Source: a virus. Taken from it: 27,868 bases of DNA. The notes under the pieces were generated by a model. The model had not been told where the DNA came from and ran no database searches. It saw only the letters and a list, made by a program, of their open reading frames with translations. The first letter of the stretch is position 1. Each line of letters begins with the position of its first letter. The stretch spans positions 1 to 27,868 of the IMG/VR virus record IMGVR_UViG_3300037258_000206; one strand, written 5' to 3'. The position numbers and the translations under genes were made by a program. This document shows, piece by piece, positions 15,726 to 22,537 of the stretch.

Positions 15726-16286
15726 CTAGAGATTTGCAAGATCGAAAATCGTGGGGCTATGAATAGACTTTGCCTGCTTGTGCATATTGCAACTATGGCA
15801 CAGGGGTTGCAGATTAAGAGCATAGTTGCTTCCACCTCGCGCCAACGGAACCTTATGGTCTTTGGTTATCTTGTCGCGGCGCTTACAATACGCGCACTTA
15901 TTTCCATAAGCATCCAATATTTCTCGCCACTCTTTCGCCGTGTGTGAACCGACAGCACCCTTGCGTTTAGCCGTTTTTACTGAATAGTGATGAGCTGTTC
16001 GTTCAGGGTTTTTCTTTTTCCATTCCCTTCCACGCGCAAGGCACACCTCTCGATTTTCCCAATAGTAACGTCGTGCAGCGGCACATAACTTGTCCTTATT
16101 TTTAGCGCGCCACTTGGCGCCATACGCCAGAGAGTGTTCCTTGTTGTCCCGCCTGTACTTAGTACTTTTTTCTCGGGACAATTGAAGGTTAGCCCAGTAC
16201 CGCTCTTTTTGCCGTTCTCGGCATCTACGCTGCATTTCGTCGTAATACCCTTGCCCGTAGGTGGCAACCATTTCCGCCTTAGTCAT
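15726..16286 (-). CDS. HNH endonuclease inserted after the terminase gene
   Basis: 186 residues. Residues 1-115 are Arg/Lys/Tyr-rich and helical, with no named domain. Residues 118-172 form an HNH module: C131-x-x-C134, K-D-H144, then GGSNYALNLQ, C163-x-x-C166 and H169, i.e. a zinc-stabilised beta-beta-alpha-metal nuclease. Such genes are free-standing homing endonucleases common beside terminase and portal genes. The ATG at 16286 overlaps the terminase stop (ATGA). Codon use is more A/T-rich than its neighbours, a sign of recent arrival. Its last residues (FDLANL) echo the terminase end (PDIANL). Confidence 0.85.
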   Translation of the reverse strand: MTKAEMVATYGQGYYDEMQRRCRERQKERYWANLQLSREKSTKYRRDNKEHSLAYGAKWRAKNKDKLCAAARRYYWENREVCLARGREWKKKNPERTAHHYSVKTAKRKGAVGSHTAKEWREILDAYGNKCAYCKRRDKITKDHKVPLARGGSNYALNLQPLCHSCNMHKQAKSIHSPTIFDLANL

Positions 16287-18283
16287 AAATTAGCAATGTC
16301 CGGTTCATTGCGTCGGCTACGCCTTGATGACGAGCCTCGCCTAAATGCGGCGAAGTTGTCAACCTTTTCTGCCACGGGTTCTTCTTTCTTGCGCCCGCGC
16401 AGTTTTGATAAGCCTGTCCACGGGTCGCCCGCAATCGCGACTGCAATCGCCAGGGCGTCGTAGTGGTCGTCGTGCCCGCTGTCGGCCTTAATCGCTCCCG
16501 TTGCCTGGCGTCGCACCGTCTGCAACTCGTTGAGCGTCGGTATGTCGCGAATCGTTATCAACGGCTCGGGGCGGTTCGTCATCGGGTCGCGGTGGCAAAT
16601 CAACTCCACCATCGCGTCGTCCATAATCGGGCGCGTCTTTTGATTCGTGTCCCAACCCGGATATTTCGTCGGCTCCGGGAAGTCTGAGTCCAATCGCTTC
16701 CACTCGTAGTAGTTTCGCATCCCGGAGTCGATGCACTCGCGGATGATGCGGAAGCCCGAACCCTGCAACTCAATCCCCGTGTACGCATGGTTGTACCAGC
16801 GATAGAGGTACATCAACTGTTCGCGGAATGTGTGCTCGTCAACGCGCGCCTCATACGTCGCAACCACGGAGTAGTCGCTCAGTCGAAGCACCTGCGCCAC
16901 CCACGCATCGGCGTCCTTGCTTGCGTAACGAACGCCGGTATCCACGCCCATCGTGTATTTCTCGCCCTGTTGCGGCGGCGCGTACAGACGCATCTCTTGC
17001 CAATCACTATGAAATGTAGAATCGAGATAAATGCCGCGAATCGAATCCTCGCGCAGAATCCCTTTGTACGGCGTATCGCGTCCCTGCTTCACCACAACGT
17101 CTAAGCACTCGCGGTCAAACGGCGACTTCTGATAGTTGACGAACGACCCTGCGATTGTGTCGGGGAACTCCTGGCGGAAGATGAGCAGCTTCAACTCTTG
17201 CGACGGCTGCTTAATGGAGTCGATCTTCCATCGGCGCCAATAGAGGCGGAACGCGGATACGCCTTGCTCGGCATATTGCATCTCTTCCTCACAACTATAT
17301 TTCGGATTCTTCCCGAGGTCCGACATTAACTCGTCAAGGTCGGCCTTGCGGATGCGCGGCAACTCTCCACGCGGGTTCTCGTTGCGCGTCGTATATTCGT
17401 CGTGGATGCACCAACGCGAGAACGCGGGAACCCACGTCTTGAGATTGTCGGGCTGGCCGTACTTTCCGGCGAATATTTCCGCGGCAGTTACGTTCACCAT
17501 CGTTTCGAGGCGCTTAACCCAGCGCGGATTCTCCTCCGCCGCTTCCATCATCATCGGGTAGTAGTCGTCGTCAAAACCGTTGGCGGTCGTGTCGATGATG
17601 ACCGCCGATTCTTTTCGCAGGCCCATGCCGGTGAGCAAGCCCGAGTTTACCTCTTCTTTACGTGCGTCATCCATGAAGGCGTACTCGGATATGATGACGA
17701 GGTGCGGCGTCGTGCCACGCATACCGGACGGAACGGTTATCTGCAACTCCGAGTTAAGACCCGCGTTGTAGATACGCTCGGCGGCGTTAGGGTTCTCGAA
17801 CACGATATGCTTCATGTTCTGAATCCGGCGCATCGGTTGCATATGCGGCGGCAACCCGTTTACCATCGTACCGAGAATCGTCGCCTTCGCCGCGGCTACG
17901 TCCTCGTCGTTCACCAAGACGATCGACTTGCGGTTCGGGTGAAGAATGTTGTGCAACGCCTCGCCGAGGCACCAAGAGGTCCACCCGATTTGACGCGGCT
18001 TATCCTCGACCACGCGCTGCGGATACCCCTGTCGGCGTTGCGACTCGATACAGACGCTAAGAATCGCCTGCCCTGTGAACGGCTCCATCGAAACAAGGTT
18101 GCCGTCCTTGTCGGCAATCTTGAAGTAGTTGGTTATCGCAAATGGTGCGCTGCCAAGGAACTGCTGCGTTTCGGCCAGACGCCAATGGTGAACTTCGTGC
18201 TGCTCGGGTGCGTCACGCCCAAACTTGGAGCGGAAGAACTCGCCCGTCGAATAGAGTTCGTCCGGGCGAAAGAGTCCACTCAC
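16283..18283 (-). CDS. terL: Terminase large subunit (packaging ATPase and nuclease)
   Basis: 666 residues from the GTG at 18283 (GTGA overlap with the upstream gene). The ATPase domain has a Walker A-like KPRQIGWTS at about 95-103, Walker B HLVIISE at 194-200 (catalytic E200) and a coupling motif DTTANG at 231-236. The nuclease domain has GVDTG (D448), GIELQGSG (E505) and GHDDHYDA (D605/D606/D609), the three acidic clusters of the RNase H-like fold. It pumps genomic DNA through the portal and cuts concatemers. The C-terminal tail is Arg/Ser-rich. It is followed by the inserted HNH gene. Confidence 0.92.
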   Translation of the reverse strand: MSGLFRPDELYSTGEFFRSKFGRDAPEQHEVHHWRLAETQQFLGSAPFAITNYFKIADKDGNLVSMEPFTGQAILSVCIESQRRQGYPQRVVEDKPRQIGWTSWCLGEALHNILHPNRKSIVLVNDEDVAAAKATILGTMVNGLPPHMQPMRRIQNMKHIVFENPNAAERIYNAGLNSELQITVPSGMRGTTPHLVIISEYAFMDDARKEEVNSGLLTGMGLRKESAVIIDTTANGFDDDYYPMMMEAAEENPRWVKRLETMVNVTAAEIFAGKYGQPDNLKTWVPAFSRWCIHDEYTTRNENPRGELPRIRKADLDELMSDLGKNPKYSCEEEMQYAEQGVSAFRLYWRRWKIDSIKQPSQELKLLIFRQEFPDTIAGSFVNYQKSPFDRECLDVVVKQGRDTPYKGILREDSIRGIYLDSTFHSDWQEMRLYAPPQQGEKYTMGVDTGVRYASKDADAWVAQVLRLSDYSVVATYEARVDEHTFREQLMYLYRWYNHAYTGIELQGSGFRIIRECIDSGMRNYYEWKRLDSDFPEPTKYPGWDTNQKTRPIMDDAMVELICHRDPMTNRPEPLITIRDIPTLNELQTVRRQATGAIKADSGHDDHYDALAIAVAIAGDPWTGLSKLRGRKKEEPVAEKVDNFAAFRRGSSSRRSRRNEPDIANL

Positions 18284-18849
18284 GTTTTGCTTGTCGCAAT
18301 CCGAACGTACTGTTCGAAGCTGCCAAGGTCGGGGCCGCCGTCACCAATCTCGCGAGCCTGCTTTATCGCATTGAGCGAGGCGGCGGGGTTGTCGCTGTAC
18401 GCCCACCGTGCGAGGATGCGCGCCACGGCGGCGTCGCCGAGGTGGCGTCGGCGAAGGTCGTCACCGAGGCTACTTGTGGGAACGCCCGCCTGCACGTCGG
18501 CGATAAGGTCTGCACGACGCGCGACGGCATCTTCTCGCGACACGCCATACACCTCAACCAACGCACCAACTTCGTCGCCTTTATTCTCTGCAAGGAAGTC
18601 AAGGAAGTGGTCGTAACGCGCTTGACGCATCCGGCCATGAAGGCGGCGTTGCTCCTCATCTTCCTTCTTGCCTTTCTTGGTGGGCGTTTTCTCTTCGGCG
18701 GCGGGCACGGTCCCGGCGAGCGTGCGGTACGGGTCAACGCGGTGCTCATGCGGATGGCGCGTGCCAACCGGAACCGGCATCGGCAATAACTGCCCCATCT
18801 TCTCAACGTCGGGCGTCGGCACGGACTCCGGTTTACGTTTGCGCGGCAT
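18280..18849 (-). CDS. Putative terminase small subunit
   Basis: 189 residues directly upstream of terL with a GTGA overlap. The N-terminus is basic and disordered (MPRKRKPESVPTPDVEKMGQ, followed by a Lys/Glu-rich linker). Residues about 70-150 are helical (YDHFLDFLAENKGDEVGALV, YGVSREDAVARRADLIADVQ) and could include a helix-turn-helix. The C-terminus (SLNAIKQAREIGDGG) may bind terL. Small subunits recognise the packaging site. The call rests mainly on position and helix pattern. The ATG at 18849 lacks a clear SD and overlaps the upstream gene by 17 bases. Confidence 0.6.
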   Translation of the reverse strand: MPRKRKPESVPTPDVEKMGQLLPMPVPVGTRHPHEHRVDPYRTLAGTVPAAEEKTPTKKGKKEDEEQRRLHGRMRQARYDHFLDFLAENKGDEVGALVEVYGVSREDAVARRADLIADVQAGVPTSSLGDDLRRRHLGDAAVARILARWAYSDNPAASLNAIKQAREIGDGGPDLGSFEQYVRIATSKT

Positions 18850-19117
18850 TTCTATTTTTGATTACATCAAGAACGCTCGCGACGGCACATTGGATATTAA
18901 ACACAACTAAGTCGCCCAGTTCTTTCACCGGCCTATGCATATCTCCATCGGAGATAAAGACCTTACATTTAACCGCTGTTTCTGGTGGAGGGCAAACGTC
19001 GTAAGCTATTACCCACCCTTGAAATCCGGAATCAAGCATGGTTTCGCATCGCTGCCATCCGGTGAACCTAAGAGGCTCCGGTATCTTTATCAGATCTGAA
19101 AAGTCTAGCATTGTCAT
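18833..19117 (-). CDS. Hypothetical protein (94 aa)
   Basis: ATG at 19117, with a second ATG two codons later, starting MTMLDFSDLIKIPEPLRFTG. The body alternates strands and short helices (GWVIAYDVCPPPETAVKCKV, FISDGDMHRPVKELGDLVVF) and looks like a small soluble domain. Codon use is slightly less GC-rich than its neighbours. It overlaps the terminase small subunit gene. No family recognised. Confidence 0.6.
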   Translation of the reverse strand: MTMLDFSDLIKIPEPLRFTGWQRCETMLDSGFQGWVIAYDVCPPPETAVKCKVFISDGDMHRPVKELGDLVVFNIQCAVASVLDVIKNRNAAQT

Positions 19118-19123
19118 CTTAAC

Positions 19124-19483
19124 TCATTCGACGTTCGGAATCGGTTGGTCACCGAGGGAACCGAAGCCGCCGCCGTCATCGCCCGGGTCGCTCGCAACGA
19201 GTCCTTGTCGGCGGGCCTCACGCTTGGCTTCTTCGGCGTCATCGAGGACGGTGGTGGTGCGTTCGGTTTCTTCCCCGCCCGTTGTCTGGCGGTTCTTTAT
19301 CGCCCAGTAGCGGTTGAATATTTCGGTTGCGCGGTCGGTAATGATGCCGTCAATCTTAGCGGCCACCTCAAGCGCGTTAGCCTCGCGGATATGGTTGCGC
19401 GCCGTCAGAGCGTTGGTGACACCCCACCCCAGGAGCGCCAGGAACGCCAACGCCCCAAAGAGCAGCGTCACGAATATCGTCAC
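19124..19483 (-). CDS. Single-pass membrane protein with charged tail (119 aa)
   Basis: GTG start at 19483 (GTGA overlap, AAGG SD with spacing 4). Residues 3-25 are a clear hydrophobic segment (FVTLLFGALAFLALLGWGV). A helical region (HIREANALEVAAKIDGI, TDRATEIFNRYWAIKNRQ) and an acidic/Gly tail follow. The N-in, one-helix, coiled-coil layout resembles an inner-membrane spanin subunit or a holin-like lysis protein. No endolysin is visible nearby, so the lysis role is only a possibility. Confidence 0.6.
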   Translation of the reverse strand: MTIFVTLLFGALAFLALLGWGVTNALTARNHIREANALEVAAKIDGIITDRATEIFNRYWAIKNRQTTGGEETERTTTVLDDAEEAKREARRQGLVASDPGDDGGGFGSLGDQPIPNVE

Positions 19484-19890
19484 GTGGCCTTGTCGAGGAG
19501 GGCAGCGGTTGCGTTCTCGCTTTCTTCAAGCAACTCGGGAATAAGATGTTTCCTGAATCCGGGGATATGGGCGCTTCCCGCCATTCCAAGCCTGGGTGCG
19601 GTGATAATCTCACGCATTAGTTTTGCTGCAACCCTTCCGCTGGCATATTTACCAAGGGCTTCAATGCGGTCGCAAAGCGCGAGCAGCGCCCTCTTACGCT
19701 GCCGCAACTCTGCGATCTCTAGGGCGGCTTCCCGGCACGCCTTTGCGGCAAACTCATGCGTTGCGGTTATCCCGAGCGTCACCGTGTTTTGGTTGGCAAC
19801 GACGAACGGGGCCAACTCGCGGTCGGCTTCGGATTCTCCGGTTAAGTATTCGGCGCTTTGCAGCAGCCGCGCCTCTAAATCATCAGCCAT
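19480..19890 (-). CDS. Hypothetical helical protein (136 aa)
   Basis: ATG at 19890 with a strong AGGAGG SD. The sequence MADDLEARLLQSAEYLTGES leads to a long helix (AKACREAALEIAELRQRKRA, then LLALCDRIEALGKYASG), probably a coiled coil, and an amphipathic C-terminal helix (HLIPELLEESENATAALL). Phage proteins with this look (short helical, E/A/L-rich, similar to Ead/Ea22-like accessory proteins) are common, but the family is not clear. It is coupled to the membrane protein by a GTGA overlap. Confidence 0.6.
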   Translation of the reverse strand: MADDLEARLLQSAEYLTGESEADRELAPFVVANQNTVTLGITATHEFAAKACREAALEIAELRQRKRALLALCDRIEALGKYASGRVAAKLMREIITAPRLGMAGSAHIPGFRKHLIPELLEESENATAALLDKAT

Positions 19891-20215
19891 TATTGCCCTC
19901 CTGCGCGCGTTTGATTTCGCGCATTACTTCTCGCGTCACGTTGTCGGACAGCCGCCGGCGGCGGCTTTCGCTTGGGGGTTTCTGCCACGGAGCGACAGGT
20001 TCTTTGCCCACTGCGGACCAGCCCTTGAGCGTCAAGTTCAGCCGTTGCTTCTTATAGCGCCCGTCGATTGTAAGGCTGCCAGCATCGACGTTCGCCGCCG
20101 CGTACCAATCCACGGCGTAAAGGGTGGCGCGCATCCGCCCGGCCAGTTCTCTCTTGGTCGGCCACCAGCCCACCTCAATCAAAAACTTGGCGGTATGCCT
20201 TAGAATATGCATCAT
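19883..20215 (-). CDS. Hypothetical protein, possibly DNA-binding (110 aa)
   Basis: Tandem ATGs at 20215 and 20212, with AAGG just upstream. The frame stays open further up, but that part is antisense to the zinc-ribbon gene, so I placed the start here. It reads MMHILRHTAKFLIEVGWWPT, then KRELAGRMRATLYAVDWYAA, then VDAGSLTIDGRYKKQRLNLT, with an Arg-rich helical end. The N-terminal part could be a winged-helix-like fold. It diverges from the plus-strand zinc-ribbon gene across about 30 bases. Confidence 0.55.
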   Translation of the reverse strand: MMHILRHTAKFLIEVGWWPTKRELAGRMRATLYAVDWYAAANVDAGSLTIDGRYKKQRLNLTLKGWSAVGKEPVAPWQKPPSESRRRRLSDNVTREVMREIKRAQEGNNG

Positions 20216-20245
20216 GCCTTCGGAACGAGCGCGGTCCGGCCAAAG

Positions 20246-20665
20246 ATGAGGCGCAGTCGAGGAGCGGCCTTGCCAGCGACTCCCTTGATTCGCCGGTGTC
20301 CCGTTGACGGGACTCTCTTCGAAGCGAAAGGGCGTCGGACGTTTTGCCAGCCGTCGTGTAACGACAGGTTCCACAATGCTCGGCGCGTCGTCCGCAATGG
20401 TCGCCGCGTTCACAAGGAACCCTCTCCCACTCTCATCGACACCGCACGCGAGATTGAAGCCGTCGAGTGCGAACGCTGCGGCTCGCCGTTTGGGAGGGAC
20501 TGGCCGCTGCCGCGCTGTCTGAGTTGCGAGGTGCAGTACCGCTTGGAGATTGAATCAAAGCGCGACGCGGGTCGCCGCAGGACGCAAGCCAAACGCGAGG
20601 AGCGCCTCGTTATCCACCTCACCCGCATGGCGGCTCAGGCCGAGGCGCTCGTAGACGTAGAATAG
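20246..20665 (+). CDS. Two-module zinc-ribbon protein on the opposite strand (139 aa)
   Basis: The ATG at 20246 is preferred; an in-frame ATG at 20207 would overlap the divergent gene. Residues 18-47 follow the phage zinc-finger pattern C-x-x-D/C-G-x-x-F...C-x-x-x-C...A-R-R (C18, C34, C38). Residues 75-94 form a second ribbon C-E-R-C-G...C-L-S-C. The C-terminal half is a charged helix. It is the only plus-strand gene between the glycosyltransferase and 22.9 kb. It ends 3 bases from the minus-strand stop at 20671. Likely nucleic-acid or protein binding; target unknown. Confidence 0.65.
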   Translation: MRRSRGAALPATPLIRRCPVDGTLFEAKGRRTFCQPSCNDRFHNARRVVRNGRRVHKEPSPTLIDTAREIEAVECERCGSPFGRDWPLPRCLSCEVQYRLEIESKRDAGRRRTQAKREERLVIHLTRMAAQAEALVDVE

Positions 20666-20668
20666 CGG

Positions 20669-20869
20669 CTATACTCCCTGCGCCATCAGGCTAGAGGCGG
20701 TATAGCTCATCGAGGAACTGTTCCCGATAGAAGTCGAGTAGTTGATTCCATTTACGTTAGCAGTTTGGCTCGCATACGTTGGAGAGACCCCGCCAGGAGT
20801 ACCGTTTATGTTCAAGGGAAAGGGAGCCGTATTTTTCGCCCGACTGGACGTATCCCAGGAAGGCGCTAG
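20669..20869 (-). CDS. Frameshift extension (-1) of the 77-aa protein, 66 residues
   Basis: This frame has no ATG or GTG start and only an in-frame TTG without SD. It continues the upstream gene if ribosomes slip -1 at C CCT TTC (20869-20875). It then reads LAPSWDTSSRAKNTAPFPLN, then INGTPGGVSPTYASQ, then a Ser/Asn/Thr-rich end (STSIGNSSSMSYTASS) and stops at TAG 20671-20669. That stop is 3 bases from the convergent zinc-ribbon stop. The composition resembles exposed virion proteins. The fused product would be 143 residues. Alternatives are a TTG-started separate gene or a decayed reading frame. Confidence 0.55.
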   Translation of the reverse strand, partial: LAPSWDTSSRAKNTAPFPLNINGTPGGVSPTYASQTANVNGINYSTSIGNSSSMSYTASSLMAQGV

Positions 20870-20890
20870 AAAGGGCGGACGAGCACCTCT
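20837..20890 (-). promoter_or_regulatory. Programmed -1 frameshift signal
   Basis: In order on the minus strand: an internal SD-like AGAGG (20890-20886); exactly 10 bases; the heptamer C CCT TTC (20875-20869, X XXY YYZ in frame); the stop TAG (20868-20866); then a two-part stem CGCC/GGCG enclosing CTGG-GATACGT-CCAG (20865-20837). An internal SD 10 bases ahead of the slip site plus a downstream stem is the arrangement of bacterial dnaX. The 3-base spacer to the stem is short. Confidence 0.55.
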
Positions 20891-21099
20891 ACGTCGTCCA
20901 ACTTGTCCGTGTACTCTTCAGGCAGACTGCGCGCCGCGAGCATGGCGACGTGTTCGGCGCTGGCGGCCAGAACGCGCGTCGGTTGCACGATGATGATGGA
21001 CTTCGGCGTTTCGCCGGCCTCAATCTGGTCCTTGGTCGCGTTGGGGTGATAGAGCACCGCGTACTCAAACAGTTTGCCGCTCTTGTCGGACTTAGCCAT
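20866..21099 (-). CDS. Small unknown protein, zero-frame product of a putative frameshift gene (77 aa)
   Basis: ATG at 21099 with a strong AGGAGG SD (spacing about 9). A longer open frame upstream is in the territory of another gene and lacks support. The sequence MAKSDKSGKLFEYAVLYHPN, then IEAGETPKSIIIVQPTRVLA, then AEHVAMLAARSLPEEYTDKL, then VEVLVRP-F suggests a small alpha/beta domain (strand, strand, helix, strand). Similar short proteins with this strand-helix-strand plan occur among phage head or tail accessory genes. The stop codon follows immediately on a canonical slippery heptamer. I do not recognise the family. Confidence 0.7.
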   Translation of the reverse strand: MAKSDKSGKLFEYAVLYHPNATKDQIEAGETPKSIIIVQPTRVLAASAEHVAMLAARSLPEEYTDKLDDVEVLVRPF

Positions 21100-21155
21100 T
21101 TGTTCTTCCTCCTGGTTATTGCCGCCAGAGGCAAGGCGCCTGGGCGGAGTTCTGA

Positions 21156-21446
21156 TTAGGCACGGGCGGCCTGGTATAGTTGTCGTCGCCTCTTGCGCGG
21201 TTCGCACGCCGTATGTGTCAGCAGTTTCTCTCGAAGGCGCGCTCTGGCGGACACCATCCGTGTGCGGCCAATATCCACCCGCGTACACGCTGGCATCGTT
21301 AGCTCGCGCTCCGTGAGGTAGGCGCACTCGCTCTCCCCGCCATCCCGGCAGTAGTTGACGAGCGGAAAACCCAGGTCGCACTCCAGCCACCCGCTCCACT
21401 CTTCGCCGCCGTCAAGCGCCTTCGGCAACGTTCGCGCGCGTTTCAC
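21156..21446 (-). CDS. Hypothetical protein (96 aa)
   Basis: GTG at 21446 in a GTGA overlap with the KGG-motif gene; TAA at 21158-21156. It reads MKRARTLPKALDGGEEWSGW, then LECDLGFPLVNYCRDGGESE, then a basic C-terminal half (SARARLREKLLTHTACEPRK). Four or five Cys residues are spread without a standard spacing. No family recognised. Other frames through this stretch are longer but lack a start with SD or coupling. Confidence 0.5.
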   Translation of the reverse strand: MKRARTLPKALDGGEEWSGWLECDLGFPLVNYCRDGGESECAYLTERELTMPACTRVDIGRTRMVSARARLREKLLTHTACEPRKRRRQLYQAARA

Positions 21447-21775
21447 GTTGAACTTTTCTTGGCGGCATTTTCGGCGCGGCGTTTCCCACCTAGCGAGCCG
21501 ATGCGGCGGTAATGCTCCAGTCCCATCTTCTCGCTCGTCGCCTGTCCTCCGCGCCGTCCGACCTCGACCATATCGCGGCCCGCGGGGGATTCGATGACGG
21601 TCGAAGGCGCCACCGCATCCGTGGGCTCAACCTGAATCCCGCCGCCCTTCGCCCGCTGGCTGGCAATCATCTCAGCCGCCAAACGCTCATACCGATTCCG
21701 GCGAACCGCAAGCACCACACCCAACGGCAGGCACTTCTCCCACCAAGAATACGCGCGGCTATCATAAGCACCCAT
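21443..21775 (-). CDS. KGG-motif protein, first gene of the late arm (110 aa)
   Basis: ATG at 21775; AGGAGG lies about 13 bases upstream and a short 7-codon frame starts between them. Residues 10-25 are moderately hydrophobic. Residues 73-98 (GRRGGQATSEKMGLEHYRRI, then GSLGGKRR) match the KGG/YciG-like repeat, where G-R/K-x-G-G...x-x-R-x-I-G-x-x-G-G recurs. These short repeats are found in stress-related and phage proteins and may bind nucleic acid. It is the gene nearest the long untranslated leader and heads the chained minus-strand genes. Confidence 0.55.
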   Translation of the reverse strand: MGAYDSRAYSWWEKCLPLGVVLAVRRNRYERLAAEMIASQRAKGGGIQVEPTDAVAPSTVIESPAGRDMVEVGRRGGQATSEKMGLEHYRRIGSLGGKRRAENAAKKSST

Positions 21776-22480
21776 CAAACGGCATCCCCCTCCTATAGCT
21801 TGCTACAAACCCTATCACAAGCAACCACAAGCGCGCAAGGGGGCGACTCCTTTCAAAAAAAACACACCACGCGCGCGAAGTGAGTTTCTCCACCTCAAAC
21901 CACTTCTCTAAAATATTTTCGTCCGCTACCAATCTCTCGGCTCTCCAACCCCGCGAGCCTCCAATCACGCCAGGCCTCGAAGGTTCCCACCCGGGGAGAG
22001 GAACCTCCTCGCCAAGGTGACTGCCTGGCGACGGAGACCGCCCTCTGGTGACGGTAGTCTCGAGGGCGCTGCGTTTCTCTTTGTCGGCGCGGGTTCTTCG
22101 CTTGCGGCGTCCGTGCGGCTGTCGCGGCGATTGTGGTCGCTGACCTGCGCGCGTGGGCGCTGGTGCCCTTCCGCTGCTCGCCGTTGGCTCGCTGTCTCGC
22201 GGAAGGTGCGCCACGTTGTGGCTCCTCGTCTTCGGACTCGAACAGTAAACGGAATTGGTTTAAACGCGCGCGAGGCGGTTTCGCTTCGCTGTTCGCTCGT
22301 GGCCTATGAGGTGGCCCGTTCTGCGCCTGTCCGCCTTAACGACCCGCTATGCCGTTCGCCGGCGCGTCGGTCGCTCGAAGGTAGGAAGGTGGCTTCTGGT
22401 TCGGGCTTCGTTCTTGGCAGAATCGGGAGCTCGGAAAGAGAAGTTGCGCCAACCCTACCACAACCGCCCAAGAATGACAA
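21776..22480. other. Gene-free structured intergenic region
   Basis: No convincing gene on either strand over about 700 bases; the open frames have Arg/Ser/Pro-rich nonsense compositions. It holds several perfect stem-loops: AGGTTCC/GGAACCT (21981-22006), GAGAC/GTCTC (22034-22061), an overlapping CGCCCTC/GAGGGCG (22039-22068), and CCTTCCGC/GCGGAAGG (22167-22206) with partial outer pairing to 22212. Bases 22071-22200 contain only two A on the plus strand. It could be the late leader RNA, a non-coding RNA or a replication origin. Nothing seen decides between these. Confidence 0.6.
21855..21906 (-). terminator. Possible terminator in the late leader
   Basis: The minus strand carries a bulged 10-bp stem (GAAGTGGTTT paired with AAAC-T-CACTTC, arms within 21878-21906). 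It is followed 15 bases later by eight T (21855-21862). The gap is too long for a textbook terminator, but a weaker GC-rich hairpin lies between. If active it would regulate entry into the late genes. Confidence 0.35.
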
Positions 22481-22502
22481 GAGGGCGCTCGCGCGCCCCC
22501 TC
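22471..22502 (-). terminator. Probable terminator of the VRR-NUC transcript
   Basis: A GC-rich hairpin (GAGGGGGCGC-GCGA-GCGCCCTC on the minus strand, 22481-22502) is followed by a T-rich but interrupted tail, TTGTCATTCT (22471-22480). It lies 36 bases beyond the stop of the minus-strand nuclease gene. Confidence 0.45.
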
Positions 22503-22537
22503 GGGTTTAACTTCTCTACGGCTCAACCGCGCCTATA

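Noticed and set aside
17402-18616. Long plus-strand open frame (404 codons) over the terminase genes
   Set aside because: It is exactly antisense to terL and its upstream gene, has an Arg/Val-rich composition without domains, and has no SD or promoter. It is a by-product of GC-rich codon use in terL.
20866-21399. Longer version (177 codons) of the 77-aa frameshift gene
   Set aside because: The extra 100 residues run out of frame through the 21156-21446 gene, whereas the internal ATG at 21099 has an excellent SD.
22034-22068. H-type pseudoknot from GAGAC/GTCTC and CGCCCTC/GAGGGCG
   Set aside because: Both connecting loops would be zero bases long, which is sterically implausible. I treat the two stems as alternatives instead.
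21762-22214. Minus-strand open frame (150 codons) ahead of the KGG gene
   Set aside because: Mostly Pro/Arg/Ser-rich sequence from the same biased tract. No SD at its start, and it overlaps the SD of the KGG gene in another frame.
22200-22270. Possible tRNA (a TTCGAGTCC-like string on the minus strand near 22235)
   Set aside because: The bases around it do not form a T-arm stem, and no matching acceptor or anticodon arms were found.
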